Below, one piece after another: positions 43,369 through 55,300 of a stretch of DNA of 64,000 nucleotides. Position 1 is the first letter of the stretch; the number at the start of each line of letters is the position of its first letter. Origin of the DNA: Pseudomonas sp. MWU13-2105 (GTDB lineage: Bacteria; Pseudomonadota; Gammaproteobacteria; Pseudomonadales; Pseudomonadaceae); assembly GCF_023242315.1 (NCBI RefSeq), contig NZ_JALLIY010000003.1:248001-312000 (forward strand), read 5' to 3'. The notes under the pieces were generated by a model, which did no database searches, was not told where the DNA came from, and was given only the letters and a program-made list of their open reading frames with translations. The translations under genes were made by a program, and so were the position numbers.

Positions 43369-46300
43369 ATGCTCCGCTGCAAACCTCCGGCAAAACTCAA
43401 TGCTCAAGTACGTCTCGGTGAACCGCCGATATGGGCGCTCAAGCCCGTGGCCCAGGCGATTGCCCTGTTGCTGGTGGCCGGCAGTGCCCAGGCGCAGACT
43501 GCATTCAGTGCCAGTTGGTTTGCCGACAAGGGCGCCGCCCAGGCGGCAAACGCTGGCCAGCCGGGTGTGCAGTTGCCGGGCATGCCGCCGCCGCTGGCGC
43601 AACAGCAGCAGGCCAATCAGCAGTTGCAACAATCGCTGGCCAACTTCAATAACAGCGTTGCGGCGATTGCCGCACAACAGGCCGCGCAGGCGGCCGGGCG
43701 CCAAGCTGCCTTGGCTCGGCTGCCAACGGTGCCGGACGGCCTGGGCGAGGGTGGCCTGAAGGTCGACACCAGCCTGACCCAGGGCTGGCTCAATGCCAAG
43801 GCGCCGGTGCAGACCCAGGCCGATGGCAAGACCACCGTGACCATCACCCAGACTGCCGACAAGGCCATTCTCAACTGGGAAACCTTCAACGTCGGGCGCA
43901 ATACCACCGTCGATTTCTCCCAGCAGTCGAACTGGGCCGTGCTCAACCGGATCAATGACCCCCAGGCCCGACCGAGCCAGATCCAGGGCCAGATCCAGGG
44001 CAATGGCACGGTCATGCTGGTCAACCGCAACGGGGTAATCTTCAGCGGTACCAGCCAGGTCAACGTGCGTAACCTGGTGGCCGCCGCCGCAAACATCAGC
44101 GACTCCCAGTTCAGCAAGGGGTTGTATGTCGACAGCACCGGCACACAACCGACCTTTACCGATGCCGTGGGGCAGATCCAGGTAGAGCGCGGGGCGCAGA
44201 TCCAGACCTTGAATCCCGCGACATCCACCGACTCGGGCGGTTATGCCTTGCTGCTGGGCAGCGAGGTGCTCAACGACGGCAGCCTGGTTACCCCGAACGG
44301 CCAGGTCACCCTGGCAGCGGGCGACAATTTCTATATTCGCCAAGGGCTATCCACTGCCGGCAACCCGCGTTCGACCACCCGTGGAAACGAGGTGGTCAGC
44401 ACCCTGAACAGCGGCAGCCGTTCCGGGACGGTGATCAACAGCGGTTTGATCACTGCGTCCACCGGCGATATCACCTTGACCGGCCACCAGGTGCTGCAAA
44501 ACGGCGTGATCGCCAGCAGCACCTCGACCAATACCCGTGGCACGGTGCACTTGCTCAACTCGGCGGGCGACAGTACCGGCAGCATCACCCTGGGCACGGG
44601 CAGCACCACCGCTATCCTGCTCGATGCCAGCACGACCGGCCTGGACAGCCAGCGCGCCGCCGCACTGGCCGCACTCAACGGTAGCCCGAGCAACCTGATC
44701 ACCGGCAAGTTCGATAACCTGAGCAGCGTGGTCGACCGCATCGAGCAGTCTCGGGTGGAGATCGTCAGCGGCGGTACCGTGGATTTCCAGAACGGTTCGC
44801 TGACCCTTGCCACCGGCGGCCAGGTTGCGGTCAGCGCCGGGCAACGCAGCCTGGTGCGCGACGGCTCGATCATCGATGTATCCGGTGCGGTCGGAGTCAA
44901 GGTGGCCATGGAGGCCAACTCGATCAAGGTCAACGTGCAGGGCAACGAACTGCGTGACGCTTCTGGCAACCGTGATGCAGGCAAGCTGAGCAGCAGCGAT
45001 GTCTGGGTCGATGTGCGTGACCTGGTCTATGTACCGGCCGGCACTGACGGTTACCCCACGGCGCGTTGGTACACCGCCGGCGGCTTGTTGGAAGTCAGCG
45101 GTTACCTGGGCACGCAAGGGCATGGCGTCGGTGAGTGGATGGCCCAGGGCGGTACCCTGACGTTTACCGGCAAGGATGTGGTCACCCAGAAGGGCGCCCA
45201 GATCAATCTGTCCGGTGGCACCCTGGATGTGCAGAGTGGCTATATCAAACAGACCTGGCTGACGGGCTCCGACGGGCGTCTGTATGAGTTGTCCAGCGCC
45301 CCGGGCGACCTGCTCTACACCGGGGTCTACAAGGGGTTCGCCGATACGAGCCTGCGCTGGGGGCAGACGGATTATTACTACAATCCGTTGATCGCTCCGC
45401 GCCAGCGTTACGAACTGGGTTACACCGTGGGCCGCGATGCCGGCAGCCTGGTGATTTCGACTGGCAGCGCGGTGCTTGAAGGCCAGGTGATCGGCGAGGT
45501 GTATCGTGGGCCACAGCAGAACCAGGCCGCCAATCCGACCCTCTATGGTTATCAGCAATCGCAGACGGCGGTGGCTCGCCGCGCGCAATTGATCGCCGGC
45601 ACCTACACACCGATCTACGACCCGATCGCGGGGGTGGTCAATTACAACCTTGGCGCCAGCCTGAATCAGGTCAGCTTCGCGGCCAACCCGACTGCCATCG
45701 CTGCGGGCGTGGACCTCAGTTCAGTGATCCCGGTTAGCCGGCAGGGCACGCTGGTGCTGGACACCAACCAGCTCAACGGTTTCCAGCTGGGCGCAATCAA
45801 GGTCGCCGCCAAACAACAGATCGAGGTCGATAACAACCTGAGTGTCACCAATGGCGGCACCATCACCCTGTATGGCCCGCAAGTCGCGGTGAATGCCGAC
45901 CTGACGGCCCGTGGCGGTACGCTGCAATTGGGCAACGTGTTGAATCAGATCGACCCTAATCAGTCGTTCAAGCTGCAAGACACGCTGATCGCCGCCCCCG
46001 GCAGTTCAGTGGCCAGTACCACCGTGGCCGCGGGTGTAACGCTCAACACTGCAGGCCTGTGGACCAACCAGCTTCTGGACTCGACCGACAACCAGGGCCT
46101 GCCCTATGTCAACGGCGGCCTGGTTTCTCTGCGCAGCAGCGGCAATCTGAGCCTGCAGGCCGGAAGCCTGATCGATGTGTCGTCCGGCGCGGCGTTGCAG
46201 GCCAATGGCAAGCTCCTCGGCGGCAAGGGGGGCAGCCTGATCCTGGCGGCCAATGCCGGGGGCTTCGGAGTGGGCGGTGTACTGAGCCTGGGCGGCGATA

Positions 46301-49300
46301 TTCGTGCCGTGGGTGTCAACGGCGGCGGCACCTTGACCCTGCAAAGCAGCCAGGTGGTGATCGGTACGCCGACAACACCGGTAAGCGGTGCGGTCGAACT
46401 GGGCGGTGACTTCTTCAAGCAAGGTTTCTCGGCCTACGACATCACGGGTAACGAGGGGCTGACCGTCGCCGACGGTACCCAGGTGGACGTGAGCCAACCG
46501 GTTTATCGCCTGGGCGACAATGCCACCACCGTCGCTTCCGGTAGCGACCCGGCGCAGGCGCTGCAAGTCTGGACACCTGACCTCTATCAACAGGATCCGC
46601 TCAAGGGCGTGCTGACTCAGCGGCGCGGCGCCGGCTTGAGCCTGAAGGCCGGTACGCTCAACCCCACGGATGCACAGCGGGCGACCACTGTACTGACCGT
46701 GGGTAGCGGCGCGGTCATCACTGTCGATCCAGGTCAGGCCATCAGCCTGGGCAGTATTGGCCAGTTGACCGTGAACGGCACGCTGAATGCCTGGGGCGGG
46801 AAAGTCAGCCTCAACAATATCGGCGCCGTTGATCCCACGTTGCCGGTTAACGGCACGGGTAACAGCCGCTCTATCTTGCTGGGCGATGAGGCGTTGATCG
46901 ACGTCGCTGCAAGGGCGGTGACGGCAGTTGACATGCGCGGTCAGATCTACGGCCAGGTGGTTGGCGGCGGCTCCATTGTCATTGGCGGTGGTGCAATCGA
47001 CGCGGCGGCCGGCACGGCCACGGCCGCCGATCTTTTTATCGTGGTGAGCAAAGGTGCGCGCCTGGATGCCTCGGGTACCCAAGCCAGCCTGGATATCGCT
47101 GGTCAGGGCCGCACGCTGGTGGCCAGCAACGGCGGCGGCATTTCCCTGGGGTCCAACAATGGCCTTTATCTGCTGGGCAGCTTCGCCGCCCATGCCGGCG
47201 GCCAGGGTGCGGCAGGCGGTAGTCTGTCGGTGGTACTGCAGACACCACTTTACGCGCTCGGCGGAGCCGGGGCAGCGACTGACCGCGTGATGCAGGTTCG
47301 GGAGATGGTGCTGGGGCAAATAACTGACTCCGGCCCGACCCCGGACCTCAATGCCCTGATCTACGGCCATGGGCAACTGGCCGCCGATCAGGTCCAGTCG
47401 GGTGGATTTGGCAATCTGGCGGTTTACAGTAACGGCTTCCTATCTTTCAACGGCAACCTGAACCTCAACCTGAGTCAGAGTCTGCAGCTTTATGCTGGCG
47501 CCTTTACCTTGCCGCCAAATGCGCCGGATACCATCCATGTCAACGTTTCGGCGCCTTCCTTGCTGCTGGCCGGCGTCCAGCCTCCGGATATTAGTGGGAT
47601 CGTGCTTTCCCCCGTGTCCACAACGACAGGCCAGAGTTCGCTATTGCCGAGCCAGGCTGATTTTTCCGCAGAAGGAAATGTGATCGATGTGCGCAACAAT
47701 GTGCTATTCGGTTCCAAAGGCTCCTTTAACAGTGGTATCGGCACGGATGTACAGGTTGAACGACGCGGTTTCGATCAGGTGAACCTGACCAGCCAGGGTG
47801 ACTTGCGCTTTCTGGCGGGTATACCAACAGGTACCGCGACTCCATCGACGCAACTGATCACGGCTGGCGATCTGCTTCTGAGCGCCGCGCAGTTGTATCC
47901 CGGCACGGGTAGCATCGCGAGGGTGATTGCAGGGGCAGGGGATACTCTGGGGACGCGCCTCCTGACCATCGGTCGTACCACCCAGTCTATTCCTGAAATG
48001 CCGTATTCGGCGTTTGGCAGCCTGACCCTGCTTGCCCCCGATATTGAGCAAGGCGGTGTGGTGCGTGCGCCGCTGGGGTTGATTCAGCTTGGCAATGGCA
48101 GCACCAAACGCGTGGAGTTGCTGCCCGACAGTCTCACTTCCGTCAGCGGCAACGGCCTGATCATGCCTTACGGCGGCACCTCGGACGGGCAGACTTATCT
48201 GTACAACGGTCAGAACGTCACCTTGTATGGGCAGACTGGCTTGAGTGGTGGCAGCGGGATCGGCGTGGTCATGGGCGGCCAATCGGTCGTGGTTTCGGCC
48301 GGTGCCATTTTGGACCTCTCCGGTGGTGGCGACCTGCTTGGCGCCGGATTCGTTTCCGGCCGTGGCGGCTCCACCGACGCGCGCTACAACCCGCTGGTGC
48401 AAGTCAACCCCAACGGCACCTTCGTCTTGCCGGGCCTGGCGACCAACCCGGTGTATGCCATCGTGCCTGGCGTGCAGCAGGTGTATGCGCCGTCGGCGGG
48501 CAAGTCCGGCGCGCAGGATCCGGTGCTCGGCCAGCAAATCACCATTGGCGCCGGGGTACCGGGGTTGGCGCCGGGTACCTATACGCTGTTGCCTTCCACC
48601 TATGCACTGCTGCCCGGCGCTTTCAGGGTTGAATTGAACGGTCTGGCGGGTGTTGGCACGGGGGCTGGTGCACAGGCCATGCGCAACGGTTCCTGGAGCA
48701 CTGCCGGGCAACTGTCGATCGCCAATACTGGCATTCGCAACAGCGTTGCCAGCCAAGTCATCCTGACATCGGCGAATGTATTGCGCACCTATTCGCAATA
48801 TAACGAAACCAGCTACGACCAGTTTGCTATCGCCGATGCCGCCAGATTGGGCGTACCGCGCCCGATGATCGAAGCAGATGCGAAAAGCCTGCAACTGAAC
48901 CTGGTGCAAGGTGCGACTGGCAGCGCCTTTTCGTTCGACGGTATCGGGCGCTTCGGTGCCGCCGAAGGCGGCCATGCCGGGACGGTCGGGGTGATCAGTT
49001 CGGGAGGCGCAATTGAGGTGGTATCAGTAGGAACACTTGCTCCGACAGCCTTTGTCGGTGTTACGGTAGATGATCGTAGTCTGAATGCCTTAGGTGCCGC
49101 GAGCCTGATGATTGGGGGCATGCCGACGATCGCCTATGGACAGGGAGGAAATTATATCGGCTTGGGTTCCAACCTCAGCAGCAGCGTGGTGTTGCGCAGC
49201 GGCGCGAAACTGGCGACTCCAGAGGTGCTGTTGGTGTCCAGCGGCGGAGCGATCACGGTCGAGCAGGGCGCCTCGATCAATACTCTAGGTATGGGGCCTA

Positions 49301-52300
49301 CGGCATATGATGCCAGTCAGGGTTATATCTACGACCTGACGACGGTCGGCTTCCCCAGTACCACCCGCTACAACTTCCTCGGGATCTCCAATGGCTTGCT
49401 CCAGGTTCTGGCACCTTCGTTGCCAGGTGACGCGGGCATTCATGTCGGTGTCTGCAACTCGACACCTTGCACGGGCCAGAGCGAGTTGTATTCCTCGGGC
49501 TCTATCGTCGTGGGCACGGGCAATGATTTCGTGCTTGCCGATAACGTGCGTTATGGCACGCGCCATCTGACCCTGGCCCTGAGCGCCATCAACCTCGGTA
49601 GCGATCAGGCCCTGGCCGATGCCGCCAGCCGCAACCTGTTGCCGGCCGGTCTGAGCTTGAATCAGAGCGTGCTGACGCGCTTGCTCAAGGGCGATACCCA
49701 ATACGGCGCTCCGGCCCTGGAAACCCTTGAACTGGCTGCTCATGACGGTTTGAATATGTATGGCAGCGCAACTCTCGACACTTATGACGCGCTGACCGGC
49801 AAATCGCTGCTCAACAATCTGATCCTAAGTACCCCGGCCATTTATGGCGCCGGCGGTGCGGCTGATGTGGCGACCATCCACACCGCCGACCTGATCTGGA
49901 ACGGCGCTGCCAACCCCGCTGGCAATGTGGTCGCCGGCGGTGCTGGCACAGGCAGCGGACGCTTGAATCTGCAGACCGAAACCCTGGAGTTCGGCTATGG
50001 TCCGTACGCACAACCCAATTCGGTCGCCAGCCTGGACCGGTTGCTCCTTGGCTTTTCCCAGGTCGATATCAGCGCCAGCCAACGGGTGACCGCCAACCAC
50101 AAGGGCAGTCTGTCGGTGTACCAGAGCCAGGGCGCTTATCAGGCGAGCTCGGGCTTTGCCTATAGCGGTGGCAATCTGAATATCTCCACGCCCTTGTTGA
50201 CGGGCGAAGCCGGCTCGGTGAACACCATCACCGTCGGTGGCGCGCTCAATGTCACGGCACTGTCCGGCACCCAGACCCGCACTGGCGGCCAGGGTGCAAA
50301 ACTTTCGTTGAACGCCAACAGCCTGGCCCTGGACACCGCCGTGGTGTTGTCCAGCGGTCAATTGAACCTGACCGCTACGCAAGACCTGACGCTGGGCGAC
50401 GGCGCGCAGATCGATATGGCCGGGCGGGCAATCCTATTCAACGATGTGACGCAATACAGCTGGGGCGGCGATGTCACCCTCAAAAGCATCACCGGCAATA
50501 TCTACCAGGCCGCAGGTTCGCATATCGACCTGTCGGCGCAGAACAACCGTGCCGGTCAATTCACCGCTCAGGCCGTGGACCCGGCCGAAGGCTTGGTCGA
50601 CCTGCAGGGCAGCATCCTTGGCAGCAGCAGCGGCTTCTACGATGCCGGTGGTACCTATCTGCCTTACCTGGGCGGTTTTGCCAATATCCAGGCGCAGCGT
50701 CTGGGGGCCAGTGGCGCCGAAGATGCTTCATTCGCCGCCCTCAACCAACGCCTGAACGCCGGGCAGGTCTATGGCGCCCGTACCTTCCAGATCAAGCAGG
50801 GCAACCTGACCATCGGAAATGACCTCAAGGCCAATGCCATTGTGATTTCGCTGGATAACGGCAGCCTGCTGGTCAACGGCAAGGTCGATGCCAGCGGCGT
50901 TCAGGTGGGCAGTATCAATCTGTCGGCCAGCCAGGGTCTGACTCTGGCCGGTAACGCGGTTCTGGATGCCCACGGCAGCGGTTTGCAAGTCGACAGCCAA
51001 GGCAAGATCATCGATTCGCCGAACCGCGCCATGGTCGAGCTGAATTCCGGCCAGGGCCTGTTGACCTTGGCCAGTGGCGCCACCATCGACCTAAGGGCCG
51101 GCACTGGCGTGACGTTGGGCAGCGGGCCGGGCCAGAACGATGGCCGGGCACGCGGCACCCTGGAGCTCGATGCACCGCGCCTGGGCGGGGTCTCGGCCGG
51201 CGATATCGCCATCGATGCCAGCGGTAACCTGGCGATTCGCGGGGCGCGCTCCATCGCGGTCAATGGCACCTGGCAGTATAGCGATGCGCCGCTGGGCACG
51301 GACCCTGCGGCCAGCGGCCGACCTTACCAGGTGATCACCCAGTCTTACCTGGATGGCATCGACCGGCAAAACAGCGCGTTTGTCGATGCGGCGCTGCTTA
51401 ACAACAATCTGCTGCAGAACAAACTAGCGGGTTTGTATAACGCCACTTATGGTGATGTTCTGCACCTGCGCCCTGCAGTAGAGATTGTCAGTGCCACGCC
51501 GGGTGGCGACCTGGTGGTCCAGGGTGACATCGATCTGTCGGGTTATCGTTACGCCAGTCTCAACCCTTTCACCCAGAAAACCGGGGTGTACGGCTCTGGC
51601 GAAGTGGGCAAGCTGGCCTTGCGCGCCGGCGGTGACCTTAATATCTACGGCAGTATCACCGACGGCTTTGCGCCGCCACCGAAGACCGATGACGATACAG
51701 GCTGGTTGCTGTTGTCCGGGATCGACTTCTCGGGTGGCAATATCGTGGTACCCGGGGCGGGAGTGACCCTGGCCGACGGTACCCGCTTCCCGGCGGGCTC
51801 GACCCTGAACTACGATGTGCCGCTCAGGGCCGTGACCCTGGTGTCGGGCACGCGTTTGCCCGTCAGCGCTACCCTGGACCAGCCACTGTTGCTGCCCGCC
51901 GGCACCGTGCTGGCTGCCGCTGTACGCGACAGCAACGGTAACCTGTTGTTCGCCGCCGGTACGCTGTTGACCCAAGCACAAAACCTGCCGGCCGGCACAC
52001 AACTGGATGCCGGCACGCTACTCACCGCCGATACGGCTCTGCGTGCATTCAGTTGGCCCAAAGGCGTGGCACTGCCGAGTATTGCCGGTGGTTACATGGC
52101 ATCGAACAACCTTCTCACCCTCAATGGCGACTTGGCGTTGGCCCGTGGCGCGCTGATCCCTTCGGGGACCAATGTGCTGCTGCCGGGCGGCGTGGATTCA
52201 GTGCAATTGCGCCCTGAAGTTGGTGGACGTCAAGGCGAACTCTGGGGTGTCGCGCCGATGCTCGCCGAAGGTTCCCAGTCATGGTCATTACGCTTGGTGG

Positions 52301-55300
52301 CAGGCGCGGACACCTCTGCGGCGGACAATCGCGTTGTACAGGTCAGTCCTGCCCATGGCGATATACACCTTGCCGACAGCCACTATGGGATGTATGGCGT
52401 CGGGGCATTGGTCTATACCGCACAAGGATCTTTTGACGCGTTCTTCGACTACAGCATGGTTGGCCAACCTGTTGATTTCGTAGCCATAGGTTGGCCAACG
52501 TTCTGTACCGATATGCCTGGGGACTGCACGACAATTCCAGGTTCAGCCTACACCGTAAAGCCGGCTGGCTCGCGCTTCAGTGTCATCCGTACGGGGGCCG
52601 CTGATCTTGAACTGGTGTCCGGCGGCAATCTGAGCATGGATTCTTTGTTTGGCGTCTACACGGCCGGTACATCTTCCACCGTGACCTCGGCCAATGATCC
52701 TTATAATCAACCACGGGCCGTGGTTGCAGGAGGAACCGTTCTCAATGCCTTGTTCGGTGGCAATGAGAGTTTGGTCAATGGCGGCACCGACAGTGTATAT
52801 CGTGCCTGGTATCCCGAGGGCGGCGGCAACCTGACGCTTAAGGTCGGCGGTGATTTGAGCGGGAATATTGTCTTGCCCACTAGTAACGGGATAAATAAAC
52901 CCAACGGCGATACCGACCATGATTCGGCCAATATCGCCGACTGGCTCTGGCGCCAGGGCAGCGGCACGGTCAACACGGGAACCTCGCCGCAGCCCACGGC
53001 CTGGTGGATCAATTTCGGAACCTATGCCGCATCGATGACCTCCGGTGCCGATCAGATGCTGGGCTTCACCGGGTTCGGTACCCTTGGCGGTGGCAACCTG
53101 AACGTGCAGGTCACTGGCAATGCGGGGGTATTGGAAAGCTTGGCTGGTAATGCCATCGGCGCCAGCAGCGTCAATCCACGTACTCAGGGGCTGGTTTTGG
53201 CTGTAGGCAGCACCGGACGGGTCGCGGCCGACGGCAGCTTGCAGGTGACCGGGGGCGGAAACCTGACCTTGCGGGTGGGCGGGGATCTGAACCCGGCAGC
53301 GACTGCCATCGTCAACAATCAGGACACCGATGATCGGAATGGCGTAATCACCAACTTGCGCGGTCACGTCGTATTGGACAGCACCACCGTCGGCGTATTG
53401 ACACTCTTGTATGGCGCTTCCGACCAAGATCAGGCGCCTGGAGAAACCCGTGGCTACACAGCCTTCAATTCAACGCGAAGCCTTGCGGGCGGGGGGATGA
53501 CCCTGGTACCGGGAGACGCGACCTTTGACCTGTCGACGTTGGGCGATCTGGTTGTGCAAACGGTCAGTGACCCAGGGCGCGTCGCTGAGCTGAATGCGTC
53601 GCCTTACCTAGCCAGCGATGGCAGCCATGGTAATGGCCTGAGCTGGTTCTCGCTGTGGACCGACCACACGGCCATCAACCTGTTCTCAGCGGGCGGCAAC
53701 CTAACGCCAGTGTTCGCAGGGACGGCCTCCGACAATGCCGTGGTCTATCCTTCTATCCTGAATGCCATTGCCGCGAACGGCAGTATTTATTACGGTGATG
53801 CGGCCAACAGAAACTCTGCTGCTACCGTTGCCGCCGCGCTAACCCTGGCGCCCTCGAACAAAGGGCAGTTGCAGCTTCTGGCCGCCAATGCGATCTATGG
53901 CGGTAATCTGACCATCAGCCAATCCAGCGCCAACCCGGAGGCGTTGGCCACGCCTGAGCGGCCTGCATTCGTGGCAATGTCCAACGGTATTCAAATTAAT
54001 GGCAGTAGCAACCTATCGGCGGACGGTAACAGGCCCTTCATCAGTGGCAGCGTCGGTCCTCTGTTCGCCTTCGGTCCCGATAGTGCTTCTGGACAGTGGA
54101 ACGCGGATGCCGAGCCTGCACGCTTCTATGCGCTGACCGGAGACCTGATCGGGGTAAGAAGTGGCCGTACCGTCACCTATACCAATCAGGTCGACTCCCG
54201 TAGCGGGCAAACCTGGTATGAAGGCGGAGGTCCGGTCTGGATGGAAGCGGGTCGGGATATTGTCAGCAGTGGCAGTTCACCTGCCGGGGAAGCACAACAG
54301 CCTTCCAATGGTGACTACCTGACCGTCGGCAACCTCTTCATCCAGAACAACCCCACCGACATCTCCCTGGTCTCGGCCGGTCGCGACATCCTCTACAGCA
54401 ACTTCAATGTCGCCGGTCCCGGCACCCTGGTGGTCAGTGCGGGGCGCAATGTCCTGATGGCGGACAAGACCAGCATTACCAGCCTCGGCGCCGTGGTACC
54501 TGGCGACTCCCGCCCGGGCGCCAGCATCGTCATGCAGGCCGGCGTCGGCCCCAACGGTCCTGACTACCAGGCCTTTATCGCCCCCTACCTGGACCCGTCG
54601 AATCAGGCCCAGGCCGGAACGCCGCTGGCCAGCCAGCCGGGCAAGGTGGCCAAGACCTACGACACCGAACTGGTGGCCTGGCTCGGCGAGCGTTATGGCT
54701 TTACCGGCAGCGTCGACGAAGCACGAGCCTATTACGCCGCGCTACCGCCCCAGCAGCAGGACATCTTCGCCCGCAGCGTCTACTTCGCCGAACTCAAGGC
54801 CGCCGGCCGCGAATACAACCTGGTCGGTGGTATCCGCCAGGGCAGCTACCTGCGCGGTCGAGATGCGATTGCCGCGCTGTTCCCGGAGAAGGACGTCGCC
54901 GGCAACCCGATCCTCTACCAGGGCGCGATCACCCTCTATGGTCCATCGGGCGTACACACGAACTTCGGCGGCGATATCCAGATGCTTGCCCCCGGTGGCG
55001 GCCTGGTGTTCGGTATCGAAGGCGCCGCACCGCCGTCCACGGCGGGGATCATCACCCAGGGCCAGGGCGACATCCAGTTGTTTGCCCAGGACAACATCCT
55101 GCTGGGCCAGAGCCGGGTCATGACCACCTTCGGCGGTTCGATCACCGCCTGGTCGGCCGCAGGCGACATCAACGCCGGTCGCGGCTCCAAGACCACCGTG
55201 GTCTACACCCCGCCCAAGCGGGTCTATGACGCCTGGGGCAACGTGAGCCTGTCGCCGGCGGTGCCGAGCACCGGGGCCGGTATTGCCACTCTGAACCCGA

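Noticed and set aside
44347-48975. Long minus-strand frames (413, 456 and 423 codons) opposite the exoprotein gene
   Set aside because: They lie wholly within the plus-strand gene, are rich in H, Q, G and R from antisense codons, and have no ribosome sites or family features. High GC content makes such shadows long.
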